A stretch of 64,000 nt of DNA. Source: Candidatus Nanopelagicus limnes (GTDB taxonomy: Bacteria > Actinomycetota > Actinomycetes > Nanopelagicales > Nanopelagicaceae). The stretch lies in the NCBI RefSeq assembly GCF_002287885.2, contig NZ_CP016768.2, positions 682,001 through 746,000 of the forward strand, written 5' to 3'. Positions 46,711-56,342 of the stretch are shown here, piece by piece. The position numbers were made by a program, and so were the translations under genes. Position 1 is the first letter of the stretch. The number at the start of each line of letters is the position of its first letter. A model generated the notes under the pieces. The model saw only the letters and a list, made by a program, of their open reading frames with translations. It ran no database searches and had not been told where the DNA came from.

Positions 46711-47346
46711 ATGAGCACATTGCTGCAGGAAACCACCTTTGTAGTTGTTGATCTAGAAACCACCGGTGCTTCACCAAAAAAAGGTGCAGCAATTACCGAG
46801 ATTGGAGCAGTTAAAGTTCAAGGTGGCCAGATCATTGGTGAGTTCAAAACCTTTGTAAATCCGTTGGCGCCAATTCCTCTCTACATAACTGAGATGACTG
46901 GCATAACTGATCTAATGCTGGCGAAAGCACCAATAATCGATGAGGTATTTCCGACTTTTCTAGAGTTTGCAGGCAGCCACAATCAAACTGTTTTGGTGGC
47001 ACATAACGCTCCATTTGATTTAGCCTTTTTAAAAAGCGCCGCTAAAGATTTAAATTACGCATGGCCCACTTATAAAACCTTGGACACTGTTACGGTGGCC
47101 AGACAGGTGCTCACCAAAGAGGATGTACCAGATTGTAAATTGGGAACTCTTGCGCAATTTTTTGGAACTAAGACAGAACCCAATCACCGAGCTCTAGATG
47201 ATGCCAAAGCAACGGTTGAGGTTTTACATGGATTATTTGAGCGACTTGGTTCACTTGAAATTACTACATTAGAGGGATTACTGGATTTTGCTAAAACTGC
47301 TGCACATATCCAACGTAAGAATTATTGGGGTTTATCCTCTATCTAG
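46711..47346 (+). CDS. DEDD 3'-5' exonuclease (DnaQ-like), apparently lacking a C-terminal nuclease domain
   Basis: DnaQ/PolC-type exonuclease domain of 211 residues. Exo I is VVVDLETTGASP, Exo II lies in VLVAHNAPFDLAFLKSA, and Exo III in PNHRALDDAKATVEVLH, so all catalytic acidic residues are present. In mycobacteria the protein at this position next to trpD and ctaE (Rv2191) is recalled as about three times longer with a GIY-YIG/UvrC-like domain; here the protein ends soon after the exonuclease domain. It overlaps trpD by 8 bases at the 3' ends. TAGTAT lies 9 bases before the ATG, a looser promoter spacing. Confidence 0.85.
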   Translation: MSTLLQETTFVVVDLETTGASPKKGAAITEIGAVKVQGGQIIGEFKTFVNPLAPIPLYITEMTGITDLMLAKAPIIDEVFPTFLEFAGSHNQTVLVAHNAPFDLAFLKSAAKDLNYAWPTYKTLDTVTVARQVLTKEDVPDCKLGTLAQFFGTKTEPNHRALDDAKATVEVLHGLFERLGSLEITTLEGLLDFAKTAAHIQRKNYWGLSSI

Positions 47347-48379
47347 CTGAAACAATCTCATTACTTAGTTCAACCCATTTCTTAAGCACAGACTGCGCAG
47401 CTCCAGAATCAATCGCTTTATTGGCCAGAACGAATCCATTAGCAATTTGAGTTTGCAACGGTAAATCAAAATCAGCCTTAAAGGCTGCAATTGCAAAGGC
47501 CGCATTTAAAGTCACCGCATCACGCATTGGTCCAGATTTGCCAGCAAAAATTTGATTTGTCATCTGTGCGTTGTATTTGGCATCCCCGCCAGCAAGAGCA
47601 GTAATTGGCGCAGTTGCGATTCCCAACTCAGCTGGATTGAAGACCTCCTGCTTTAACTTGCCCTTACTAATTTGGATTACGGTGGTAGTTGTTGAAAGTG
47701 ATACCTCATCTAATCCATCATCGCCTCTGAAAATGAATCCCTCTTTACCTTGATCTAATAAAACCTGAGCCATTAGTGGCAATAATTCAGCTCTTGCAAC
47801 ACCAATGGCTGCTGCAATTGGCTTAGCTGGATTTGCAAGGGGACCTAAAATGTTAAAAACTGTTGGCACGCCCAACTCTTTTCTAGCGGTTACTGCATGT
47901 TTCATGGATGAGTGAAAGATTGGCGCAAAACAAAAACCAATACCAATTTTGTGAACAGTTTTTTCAACTTCAGAACCGGTTAGATCAATCTTTACTCCTA
48001 GAGCTTCTAATAAATCAGCAGACCCAGATTTTGATGAAGCAGCGCGATTGCCATGCTTAACCACTCTTGCGCCGGCAGCATTTGTGATGATTGCTGCAGT
48101 TGTTGAAATATTTATTGTGTTAGCACCATCACCGCCTGTGCCAACGGTATCGACAGCTCGTTCAGTAATGTTTATCGCAGCAGAGTATTTATACATCTGC
48201 GCTACTAAGGCCTCAACCTCCTGCGCACTTTCACCCTTTGCTTTTAATCCAGTGAGAAATGCTTTTATATCTTCATTGCTGGCAGCACCTTCTAAAATCT
48301 GGGACATTCCCCAGGTGACTTGTTCATTTGAGAGATCTTTTCTATCTGCCAATGCGGCAAAGATTTGATCCCACTTCAT
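47339..48379 (-). CDS. trpD: Anthranilate phosphoribosyltransferase
   Basis: Transfers the phosphoribosyl group of PRPP to anthranilate in tryptophan synthesis; 346 residues. The PRPP-binding motif is VDTVGTGGDGANTINIST near residue 80, with KHGNRAASSKSGSADLLEALG next and VFNILGPLANPA in the middle. The N-terminal helical domain is normal. It lies 13 bases downstream of the receiver-like gene. As in other actinobacteria, it stands apart from the main trp operon, beside the respiratory genes. Confidence 0.95.
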   Translation of the reverse strand: MKWDQIFAALADRKDLSNEQVTWGMSQILEGAASNEDIKAFLTGLKAKGESAQEVEALVAQMYKYSAAINITERAVDTVGTGGDGANTINISTTAAIITNAAGARVVKHGNRAASSKSGSADLLEALGVKIDLTGSEVEKTVHKIGIGFCFAPIFHSSMKHAVTARKELGVPTVFNILGPLANPAKPIAAAIGVARAELLPLMAQVLLDQGKEGFIFRGDDGLDEVSLSTTTTVIQISKGKLKQEVFNPAELGIATAPITALAGGDAKYNAQMTNQIFAGKSGPMRDAVTLNAAFAIAAFKADFDLPLQTQIANGFVLANKAIDSGAAQSVLKKWVELSNEIVSAR

Positions 48380-48392
48380 GCGATCTACCTAA

Positions 48393-48794
48393 TTAATTGG
48401 CGAGCGCAGAATTAGCTTTTAACAGCGATGCGCACTTATTTGCAATAGTAAATGGATCAATTGGATGTAAAACAGTTGCTTCAGCCTTTGACCAAGTTGC
48501 TAACCAATTATCTGAAGTTCGAGCGGTAATTAACAAAACTGGCGGGCAGTTAAACACCTCATCCTTTAATTGCCTGGCAACTCCCATGCCACCTTCTGGA
48601 ACTGCTTCACCATCCAAAATAAAAAGATCAACCTGTTTTTTACTATCAACATAAAGTCGAAGGGCATCTGCGGTAGCAAACTCTTTAATCTCATGTATCG
48701 GCAAATCCTTATCAAGCTGTTTCCCAAGGGCTGCGATCACAGATTTTCGAACTGATGAATCATCTGAGTAAAGGGTGATTACCAACTTTTGCAT
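48393..48794 (-). CDS. Receiver-like (CheY-fold) protein, stand-alone, degenerate
   Basis: A 133-residue single domain resembling a response-regulator receiver. The phosphoacceptor-like Asp is D61 in LFILDGEAVPEGGMG, the acidic pair is D11-D12, and the switch Thr is T90 in LLITART. The conserved Lys before the final cis-Pro is His (VLHPIDP, H110), so normal phospho-signalling is doubtful. No output domain is present. The start was moved 13 codons inside the longest frame because TAGGAT stands 7 bases before this ATG. It is divergent from ctaE and upstream of trpD. Confidence 0.7.
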   Translation of the reverse strand: MQKLVITLYSDDSSVRKSVIAALGKQLDKDLPIHEIKEFATADALRLYVDSKKQVDLFILDGEAVPEGGMGVARQLKDEVFNCPPVLLITARTSDNWLATWSKAEATVLHPIDPFTIANKCASLLKANSALAN

Positions 48795-48801
48795 GGTGAT
48801 A

Positions 48802-48807
48802 ATCCTA
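48802..48807 (-). promoter_or_regulatory. -10 box of the receiver-like gene and trpD (leaderless)
   Basis: TAGGAT, 7 bases, then the internal ATG of the receiver-like gene. It sets that start. Confidence 0.5.
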
Positions 48808-48923
48808 CCTAGCCAGCAAAGTTGGGCTCCCATCGATTAATGCCCGCCTTGGGTGATCAGATTCACCAAATAGTAGGGCTGCTCCCCCATACCTAAATGA
48901 GGCATTCGCCTGTATTTCGGGAA

Positions 48924-48929
48924 TAATCT
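48924..48929 (+). promoter_or_regulatory. -10 box of the ctaE-qcrCAB operon (leaderless, GTG start)
   Basis: TAATCT, 5 bases, then the ctaE GTG. An imperfect inverted repeat (TTGGGTGA / TCACCAA) lies 55-75 bases upstream. Confidence 0.5.
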
Positions 48930-48934
48930 GCTCC

Positions 48935-49561
48935 GTGAGTACCTACGCCAGCCCAGTGGTTAAAACCAACCGACCTAACCTAGTTGCAGTTGGCACCATT
49001 GTCTGGCTCTCTTCAGAGTTAATGTTTTTCGCCGCACTATTTGCGATGTACTTCACCACCCGCGCAGTACAAGGTCCAAAGGTATGGGCTGAATCGACTG
49101 AATTATTAAACATTCCATTTGCTGCAACCAACACAACTGTTTTAGTTCTCTCCTCCGTTACCTGCCAATACGGCGTCTTTGCTGCCGAGCGTTTTCAAGC
49201 CCGACGCGAAGGAAGCTTGTGGCAATTTAGTAAGTGGGGAATGCGAGAGTGGTTTGCCGTCACATTTTTAATGGGCGCCTTCTTTATCGCCGGCCAAGTT
49301 TATGAGTACGCGGTGTTGGTGAGTGAGAATCTATCGCTTTCATCAAATGCTTATGGCTCTGTTTTTTATATGACAACTGGCTTCCATGGTCTGCATGTAA
49401 CTGGTGGATTGATCGCATTCTTAATAGTTTTAATTAGAGTATTTCGCGCCCAAAAATTTGGACACTCCCAAGCAACCACAGCAATTGTGGTCTCCTACTA
49501 CTGGCACTTCGTGGATATTGTGTGGATTGCACTATTTTCTGCGATTTACCTGATTAAATAA
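48935..49561 (+). CDS. ctaE: Cytochrome c oxidase subunit III
   Basis: Membrane subunit of the aa3 oxidase; 208 residues with five helices, normal for actinobacteria. Motifs: [16 protein letters not shown] near residue 33, [20 protein letters not shown] and the C-terminal [20 protein letters not shown]. The gene starts the ctaE-qcrC-qcrA-qcrB operon, the order conserved across actinobacteria where these proteins form a bc1-aa3 supercomplex. The start is GTG. Confidence 0.95.
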   Translation: MSTYASPVVKTNRPNLVAVGTIVWLSSELMFFAALFAMYFTTRAVQGPKVWAESTELLNIPFAATNTTVLVLSSVTCQYGVFAAERFQARREGSLWQFSKWGMREWFAVTFLMGAFFIAGQVYEYAVLVSENLSLSSNAYGSVFYMTTGFHGLHVTGGLIAFLIVLIRVFRAQKFGHSQATTAIVVSYYWHFVDIVWIALFSAIYLIK

Positions 49562-49563
49562 TT

Positions 49564-50358
49564 ATGAAATTTTTATCTAAATACCGTCGCCACAAGTTGG
49601 CTACCCCGCTACTTTTATTCTTCGCACTCTTTGGCATCGGCTTAACCTTCTCTGTTGCAAGTGCAACTGAAGCACCAAAAGCTGTAGATGCTCAATCAAA
49701 ATCAACTTTAATTGAAGAGGGCCAACAGATTTTCTTAAAAGGTTGCTCCTCATGTCATGGATTAAATTCTGAAGGCGGCGCGGTTGCACCATCTCTAATT
49801 GGAGTAGGCGCAGCATCCGTTGATTTTCAAGTAGCAACTGGTCGTATGCCAATGCAGGATATGAGCCAGCAAGCAATGCGAAAGGCGCCGGTTTACAACG
49901 AGGAAGAGGTAGCTGCCCTGGCAGCATACGTCGCATCTTTAGCACCAGGACCACGTGCTTATACAAATGAAGAAATAACTTGGGAGCGAGATGGCAACAC
50001 GGCAGAAGGCGGTGAGTTATTTAGAAATAACTGCGCGATGTGCCATAACTTTGCTGGCCAAGGTGGTGCGCTAACTCAAGGAAAGTATGCACCAACTGTT
50101 ATGGGCGTAGAGCCAAAACATATTTATGAAGCATTGATTACTGGACCACAAGCGATGCCAGTGTTTTCCGACAAAATTATTACCCCAGAGGAAAAACTTT
50201 CAATTATTAAATGGATAAAGGCAGCAGAGAGTGAGCCAAACTTAGGTGGAGCTGCCCTTGGTCGAGTAGGCCCAGTAACTGAAGGTTTATTAGTGTGGAC
50301 ATTTGGACTTGGTCTTTTAATTGGTATTGCTGTTTGGTTAACTGCGAAGGCAAGGTAG
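49564..50358 (+). CDS. qcrC: Dihaem cytochrome c subunit of the bc1 complex
   Basis: Electron carrier that passes electrons from the Rieske centre to the oxidase; 264 residues. It has an N-terminal membrane helix/signal (about 12-36), two haem-binding motifs (CSSCH near 61 and CAMCH near 158) and a C-terminal membrane anchor (VWTFGLGLLIGIAVWL). Two haems in one membrane-bound subunit is the actinobacterial arrangement that replaces a soluble cytochrome c. It starts 2 bases after ctaE. Confidence 0.95.
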   Translation: MKFLSKYRRHKLATPLLLFFALFGIGLTFSVASATEAPKAVDAQSKSTLIEEGQQIFLKGCSSCHGLNSEGGAVAPSLIGVGAASVDFQVATGRMPMQDMSQQAMRKAPVYNEEEVAALAAYVASLAPGPRAYTNEEITWERDGNTAEGGELFRNNCAMCHNFAGQGGALTQGKYAPTVMGVEPKHIYEALITGPQAMPVFSDKIITPEEKLSIIKWIKAAESEPNLGGAALGRVGPVTEGLLVWTFGLGLLIGIAVWLTAKAR

Positions 50359-50364
50359 GGATAA

Positions 50365-51357
50365 ATGTCTAAAGAGTTAGAGCCATTAGCAGATCCAGGA
50401 TTGCCTGAACACATTCATCGCAAAGCTGATACTGATCCAATTGCAGCTAAAAGAGCAGAGCGTCAAGTTGCCGTTTTATTCTCACTTTCAGCCTTTGGCA
50501 CATTGTTATTTATTTATTCATACTTTTTTATCAAAGAAGATCAATTTATTTTCATTCCAATTATGGGAAGTACTAACGCCCAACAATTAGGTATCGGTAT
50601 GGGTATGGCGATGAGTCTTTTGTTTATTGGTTTTGGCGCAGTGCATTGGGCAAAAACTTTGATGCCAGATCAAGAAGTAATTGCATACCGTCATGAGATG
50701 CGATCTGATGATTCAGATCGTGGTGAATTTGTTAAAGCTGCTAAAGAGGGCGCAGAAATAGCAGGTCTTGGCAGAAGACCATTGATAAAACGAAGCTTGG
50801 CTGCAGCCGCTGGCCTTGCTGGCTTACCTGCAATTCTTTTACTTCGAGATTTAGGACCACTGCCAGGAAATGCATTAAATGAAACAAATTGGAAAACTGG
50901 TACTCGTTTAGTCACTGATCCAGGTGATCGTCCAATTAAAGCTAGTGATTTAGAAGTAGGCGGTGTTGCTCAAGTAATGCCAGCGCTGCCTACTGGCAAA
51001 AAGCGCACCTTGGAAGATATTGCAAAGGATGCTGTGCTTTTAATCAGATTACGTCCTGCTGAGTTTCAATTAGATCCAGAGCGCCTATCTTGGACACATG
51101 AAGGCATTATCGCTTTCTCAAAGATCTGCTCACACATGGGTTGCGCAGTCGCTCTTTATGAACAAACAACTAAACATCTACTTTGCCCATGTCATCAATC
51201 AACTTTTGATGTGACGCGTGCCGCAAAGGTTATTTTTGGTCCGGCAGCAAGACCTCTGCCACAATTAGCCATTACCGTCGATGCTGACGGTTACTTAATA
51301 GCTAAACAACCATTTACTGAAGCAGTTGGACCTAGCTTCTGGGAAAGAAAATCATGA
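50365..51357 (+). CDS. qcrA: Rieske iron-sulfur subunit of the bc1 complex
   Basis: A 330-residue Rieske protein with the long actinobacterial N-terminus: two membrane helices (about 34-52 and 63-85), a cytosolic loop, then a third helix near residue 145 with a twin-arginine-like RRPLIKRSLAAAAG ahead of it. The [2Fe-2S] ligands are CSHMGC near 257 and CPCHQSTFD near 275. A GGTAGGGATAA ribosome site precedes the ATG, and the stop overlaps the qcrB ATG. Confidence 0.94.
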   Translation: MSKELEPLADPGLPEHIHRKADTDPIAAKRAERQVAVLFSLSAFGTLLFIYSYFFIKEDQFIFIPIMGSTNAQQLGIGMGMAMSLLFIGFGAVHWAKTLMPDQEVIAYRHEMRSDDSDRGEFVKAAKEGAEIAGLGRRPLIKRSLAAAAGLAGLPAILLLRDLGPLPGNALNETNWKTGTRLVTDPGDRPIKASDLEVGGVAQVMPALPTGKKRTLEDIAKDAVLLIRLRPAEFQLDPERLSWTHEGIIAFSKICSHMGCAVALYEQTTKHLLCPCHQSTFDVTRAAKVIFGPAARPLPQLAITVDADGYLIAKQPFTEAVGPSFWERKS

Positions 51358-52946
51358 GTGCACGGGAGAGAATTGCTGGCAACGTAGCTAACTACGTTGA
51401 TGAGCGAACTGGCGCTGCTGCTTGGATGAAGAAAAACCTGCAAAAGGTTTTCCCAGACCACTGGTCATTTATGTTGGGTGAGATTGCCCTTTATTCATTT
51501 TTAATTTTATTGCTTTCTGGCACATTCTTAACATTCTGGTTTGATCCATCGATGCGCCATGTGGTATATGAAGGCAGCTATCAACCATTAAAAGATGTTG
51601 AAATGAGCGCGGCCTACGCCTCAACTCTTCATATTTCATTTGATGTTCGTGGTGGCTTATTGATGCGCCAAATTCACCACTGGGCAGCGTTGATTTTTAT
51701 GGCAGCAATTGTGGTTCACCTACTTCGAGTTTTCTTTACTGGTGCTTTCCGCAAGCCACGTGAGTTCAACTGGATTTTAGGAATCGCGCTTCTTACTCTT
51801 GGAATTGTTGAAGGCTTCCTTGGTTACTCACTACCTGATGATTTACTCTCTGGAACCGGCATAAGAATTGCACACGCGATTATTCAATCTATTCCAGTAG
51901 TTGGTACTTATCTCTCATTCTTCGCCTTTGGTGGGGCATTCCCAGGTGAGGTATTTATCCCTCGAATTTATATTGTGCACGTCTTGCTATTGCCGGGAAT
52001 CTTCCTTGCATTAATTACTGTGCACTTGATGTTGGTTTGGTACCAGAAGCACACTCAATATCCAGGTCCAGGTAGAACTGAGAAGAATGTTGTTGGTTAT
52101 CCATTAATGCCTGTTTACATGGCAAAGGCTGGCGGGTTTTTCTTTATCGTATTTGGTATCACCGCATTCCTTGGCGCTGTAGCTTCGATTAACCCAATTT
52201 GGCTTTACGGCCCTTATACGCCAGGTCAGATCTCGGCTGGCTCACAACCTGATTGGTATATGGGTTGGCTAGATGGCTTAGTGCGTATGGCTCCCCCTAT
52301 AGAAACTTATCTATTTGGTTACACAGTCTCATGGAATATTTTGCTTCCTGGATTAATTATTCCTGGAATTATCTTCACCGGTATGGCACTCTACCCATTT
52401 ATTGAGAGCTGGCTAACTGGTGATAAACGTGAGCACCACCTATTAGATCGTCCACGAAATGTGCCAAACCGCACCGCACTAGGTGTTATGTCATTAACAT
52501 TTATGTTGGTTGCGTTGATCAATGGTGGAAATGACATTATTGCAACCCACTTTGATTTAACAATCAATCAGATTATGTGGTTCTCACGTATTGGCATCAT
52601 TGTCCTGCCACCACTTGCCTTCGTAATAACAAAGCGAATCTGTCTATCTTTGCAACGAGCAGATCGTGAATTGGTTCTACATGGAAAAGAAACTGGACGC
52701 CTTGTAATGCTGCCGCATGGAGAGTTCATTGAGATTCATGAAGAACTCTCTGATGCCAAGAAGTTCACACTTACTCAACATGAGCAACCAAAGGCGATTG
52801 CATTAGTTAAAGAGGATGCTCGTGGCGTTTTAAATCCAAAGGGAATCCGGGCAAAACTACAAGCCCGTTTTAGCGCGGCGCATGCTGAAAATATTGCAAA
52901 ACCAACTGCTGCTGAAGTTAAAGAACTTGAAAGCGGACATCACTAA
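51354..52946 (+). CDS. qcrB: Cytochrome b subunit of the bc1 complex
   Basis: Quinol-oxidising membrane subunit of 530 residues. Haem-ligand His residues lie in QIHHWAALIFMAAIVVHLLR and YIVHVLLLPGIFLALITVHL. The quinol-site motif is PDWYMGW, the form common in actinobacteria in place of PEWY. The C-terminal extension beyond the eighth helix (about residue 430 onward) is hydrophilic, also an actinobacterial trait. It ends 9 bases from the putA stop, convergently. Confidence 0.95.
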   Translation: MSARERIAGNVANYVDERTGAAAWMKKNLQKVFPDHWSFMLGEIALYSFLILLLSGTFLTFWFDPSMRHVVYEGSYQPLKDVEMSAAYASTLHISFDVRGGLLMRQIHHWAALIFMAAIVVHLLRVFFTGAFRKPREFNWILGIALLTLGIVEGFLGYSLPDDLLSGTGIRIAHAIIQSIPVVGTYLSFFAFGGAFPGEVFIPRIYIVHVLLLPGIFLALITVHLMLVWYQKHTQYPGPGRTEKNVVGYPLMPVYMAKAGGFFFIVFGITAFLGAVASINPIWLYGPYTPGQISAGSQPDWYMGWLDGLVRMAPPIETYLFGYTVSWNILLPGLIIPGIIFTGMALYPFIESWLTGDKREHHLLDRPRNVPNRTALGVMSLTFMLVALINGGNDIIATHFDLTINQIMWFSRIGIIVLPPLAFVITKRICLSLQRADRELVLHGKETGRLVMLPHGEFIEIHEELSDAKKFTLTQHEQPKAIALVKEDARGVLNPKGIRAKLQARFSAAHAENIAKPTAAEVKELESGHH

Positions 52947-52955
52947 ATTTAGAAA

Positions 52956-55900
52956 TTAAGAAAGTCCCCTGCAAGCCGGTTTTGGTCCTGCATTAGTATT
53001 GCCGTAGCGATGTTGAGTAATGGAAACACTTTGCTCTAAGAACCACCTAGATAATTCAATATCTCCTCTGGATGTAACTGGCCTGCGATCACATGAGATG
53101 CCATTCATCATCAACTGATGCACTGGTGGCACTTCAGCTGAAAGCCATCTAACTCGATCAAACTCTTTTGCATGATTGGCAAATTCATCTGCGCTTTCTA
53201 CGACTAAGTTAGCCAAACCAGGAATTAATGAATCACTGCTCAAGCGGGTAATTACCCCGAGATCCATCTTGAGCCAATTTAGAAAATCTAATTCATCTTT
53301 GCTAGTGCCACTTTCAATTCTTACGAGAAAGCCCTTTTTGAATCGGCGATATCTTTGTATGTTTTGTTCAACACTTAGGCCTGAATGATCAATCGCTAAT
53401 TCTCCTGTTGATTTCAGCCACTTATTCGCTGCCTCTTTCATTGGCAAAAAGTGTTTCATTTGATTCCAGTTACGCAAGGTGGCAACATAATTGGCACCCC
53501 CTGCTTTGGCTGTTGCGCCAACTGAGCTTCTCTTCCAACCACCAAATGGTTGCCGGTTCACAATCGCACCGGTTACGCCACGATTAACATATAAATTTCC
53601 TGCCTCAACATTTTCAATCCAGTACTCACATTCCTTTGGATCAAGTGACTGAATACCAGCTGTTAAACCGAAGTCGGTTGCATTTTGCCAATTAATTGAT
53701 GTTTCTAAATCAGGTGAGATCATGATTGCAAGCACTGGACCAAACCATTCATTAAGGTGAGACCAAGAACCAGGTTTAACGCCTGTCTTAACTCCAGGCG
53801 ACCAAAGCAAGCCTGCTTCATCTAATTGTTTAGGCTCCAGAAGCCACTGCTCACCCTCATCTAGTTGAGTGAGGGCGCGGCGCAGATTACTTTCCGCGCT
53901 CTTGATTATTGGTCCGACCATTGTTGAATAGTTATAACCTGGACCTACCTTTAGTGATTTAACCGCATCAATTAACTGCTTTCTAAAGTTTGGATTTTCA
54001 TAAATGTTTTTATCAACAATTGCTAATGATGCAGCAGAGCACTTCTGTCCAGCATGGCCAAACGCTGATTGCACCAGGTCTTTTACCGCAACATCAATAT
54101 CACAACATGCAGTTAACACCATGGAGTTTTTACCACTGGTTTCAGCCAATAAATTCAATTCATTCTTCCAGGAGGAGAACAACAAAGCTGTGCTGTAACC
54201 ACCAGTTAAAATCACTGCATTAACATCCTCATGGGATACCAAAGCTTGTCCAACCTCGTTATCTTCTGTTGAAACAAATTGCAGCACATTTTTTGGTACG
54301 CCAGCTTTCCATAATTGATTTACTAGCTGCCAAGAGGTCGCCACTGTTTCAGGTGCTGATTTGAAAATTACAGCGTTACCTGCAGCCAACGCAGCACATA
54401 TACCACCGGTAGGAATTGCATAAGGAAAATTCCATGGTGGTACTACTAAAACAACTCCAACTGGTGATGATTGTCTTTCTAAATCCAATGAAATAGCAGA
54501 AAGTGCGTAGTAATTGGCAAAATCAATTGCTTCTGAAACCTCTGGATCAGCTTCTGAAACTGTTTTGCCAGCATCACGGGACATAATTGCAATTGTTTCT
54601 TCTTGTTCATCATGTGCTATCTGGCCAAATTTTTTAAGAATCTCGCCCCGCTTATCTGCACCAATCTGATTCCAATCCTCAACAGATTTTTTGGCTACTT
54701 TAACGGCAGAATCAATGTCAATTAATTTAGCAACACTGTATTTATACCAAACCTTGGCATTATCACCAGGATCATTTCCTTCGATCTGAATGCGATCAAA
54801 AATCTCTTTCCCATCGATAACCAGCGGCATCTCCTCGATCGGAAGTTTTAATACGGCCGCGATCTCTTTATCTAGTTTGTTGAGGAAATCCAACTTGGTG
54901 ATATCGGCATTTGGTGCATTTTCGAATTTTTGATCGATCTGAAATTTATGATTTTTATGACGGATGCTTTTAGTTGAAATTTCGTGGCGCTGTGAAGCAC
55001 TATCAAGAAAGCGATTAGATTGCTCCCTAAATTTCTCTGCGTTAGTGCCAATCTCAAAAGAGGAGCGTAGATAGTTTTCAACCGCTGTATTTTCATCCAA
55101 TCTTCTAACCAAGTAGGCAACAGCTGAGGCAAAATCATCTGCTCGAGTAACTGGTGCGTAAAGGAGTATTCGCATTGAACGTTTAGCAATCGCTAAAGCT
55201 TCCGGATTAGCCATACCCTCTAACATTTCAAGATCCAATTGCTCCATTACATTACGCTTTTTTGCTATCTCAAGTGCGAAGGCAATGTGGAAAAGGTTGT
55301 GACTAGCTACGCCAATTCTTACCGCTTTGGCATGCTCTGGACGGAGTGCGGTGTCGAGCAATCTTGAGTAAGAAGCATCAACATCTGCTTTTGATTTATA
55401 AGGGGCTGCAACCCAGCCATGTAATTCAGCCTCTGCCTTTTCCATAGCTAAATTTGCACCTTTTACTAATCTTATTTTTATTACTCCACCAGATTGTTTA
55501 TGGCGTTCTAATGACCATTCAACTAGTTCAGCAAAAACTTCATGTGATTCTGGCAAATATGCTTGCAGTACCAAGCCTGCATAGAGATTCTTAAACTCAC
55601 CTTCATTTAATACAAGTTTAAAAGCATCAACAGTTAAGCGAAGGTCTCTGAACTCCTCCATATCTAAATTAACAAAGGTATTAGTTGCAATCGATGTGCG
55701 ATAAATATGGCGAAGCTTCTCACTTACCCGCTCTAATGTGCCTTTGCGGTCCAATGAAATGATTTGACTGGCAACTGAGGAGAGTTTTACTGAAACATAA
55801 TCAACTTCAGGGCGCTGCATCATCTGCATTACTCGTTCAAATCTCTCATTCGCCTCATCTTCACCTAATACCGCTTCACCTAAAACATTGATATTTAATC

Positions 55901-56342
55901 TAATTCCTTTTTTCGCACGTTTTTTAATTTGCCTAGAAAGTTTTTTGCTCTCAGCAGGCAAGATTATTCCCTTAGATAAGAGTTTTACTTGGGTGTGGAC
56001 TGCGAATAAAACCGGTTTTGGAAGCGCTCTCGAGATTGCGGCGATTAGTTTCAAACCAAAAGTGTTAAACAAACCAAACCCAGCAACGGTTGAATCTTTA
56101 GCAGCTTTCCTTAAAATTCGAACTGAATCCTTTGCAGAGGTGATTCGCATAACCTCATCAGTTAATGAAACAGTTACTGAGATTGCCTTTGGATCTTTAA
56201 ATAATCGAGTAAATCGCTTTCTGCTTGCTTTGTCATAACGCTTTAAATTCGGTAGTGATTCAGCAATTAATGCCCGAGCATTTTCAACAGCCGTATCTGC
56301 TAATTTATCTATGCCAGGATCTGTTTGGATAATTTGATTCAT
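52956..56342 (-). CDS. putA: Bifunctional proline dehydrogenase / glutamate-semialdehyde dehydrogenase
   Basis: Oxidises proline to glutamate in two steps, feeding electrons to quinone; 1128 residues. The PRODH barrel covers about 70-450 (SHNLFHIAFALEIAKKRN, YLVRRLDENTA). The ALDH part spans about 490-990 with VLVVPPWNFPYAIP, the Glu-containing LLAETSGKNSM and the Cys in GHAGQKCSAAS. A C-terminal region ending LEQSVSITQHRYGN is the extra domain of type B PutA. No N-terminal DNA-binding domain is present. It is coupled to the upstream SRPBCC gene by a 4-base overlap and sits between the bc1 and oxidase genes. Confidence 0.93.
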   Translation of the reverse strand: MNQIIQTDPGIDKLADTAVENARALIAESLPNLKRYDKASRKRFTRLFKDPKAISVTVSLTDEVMRITSAKDSVRILRKAAKDSTVAGFGLFNTFGLKLIAAISRALPKPVLFAVHTQVKLLSKGIILPAESKKLSRQIKKRAKKGIRLNINVLGEAVLGEDEANERFERVMQMMQRPEVDYVSVKLSSVASQIISLDRKGTLERVSEKLRHIYRTSIATNTFVNLDMEEFRDLRLTVDAFKLVLNEGEFKNLYAGLVLQAYLPESHEVFAELVEWSLERHKQSGGVIKIRLVKGANLAMEKAEAELHGWVAAPYKSKADVDASYSRLLDTALRPEHAKAVRIGVASHNLFHIAFALEIAKKRNVMEQLDLEMLEGMANPEALAIAKRSMRILLYAPVTRADDFASAVAYLVRRLDENTAVENYLRSSFEIGTNAEKFREQSNRFLDSASQRHEISTKSIRHKNHKFQIDQKFENAPNADITKLDFLNKLDKEIAAVLKLPIEEMPLVIDGKEIFDRIQIEGNDPGDNAKVWYKYSVAKLIDIDSAVKVAKKSVEDWNQIGADKRGEILKKFGQIAHDEQEETIAIMSRDAGKTVSEADPEVSEAIDFANYYALSAISLDLERQSSPVGVVLVVPPWNFPYAIPTGGICAALAAGNAVIFKSAPETVATSWQLVNQLWKAGVPKNVLQFVSTEDNEVGQALVSHEDVNAVILTGGYSTALLFSSWKNELNLLAETSGKNSMVLTACCDIDVAVKDLVQSAFGHAGQKCSAASLAIVDKNIYENPNFRKQLIDAVKSLKVGPGYNYSTMVGPIIKSAESNLRRALTQLDEGEQWLLEPKQLDEAGLLWSPGVKTGVKPGSWSHLNEWFGPVLAIMISPDLETSINWQNATDFGLTAGIQSLDPKECEYWIENVEAGNLYVNRGVTGAIVNRQPFGGWKRSSVGATAKAGGANYVATLRNWNQMKHFLPMKEAANKWLKSTGELAIDHSGLSVEQNIQRYRRFKKGFLVRIESGTSKDELDFLNWLKMDLGVITRLSSDSLIPGLANLVVESADEFANHAKEFDRVRWLSAEVPPVHQLMMNGISCDRRPVTSRGDIELSRWFLEQSVSITQHRYGNTNAGPKPACRGLS

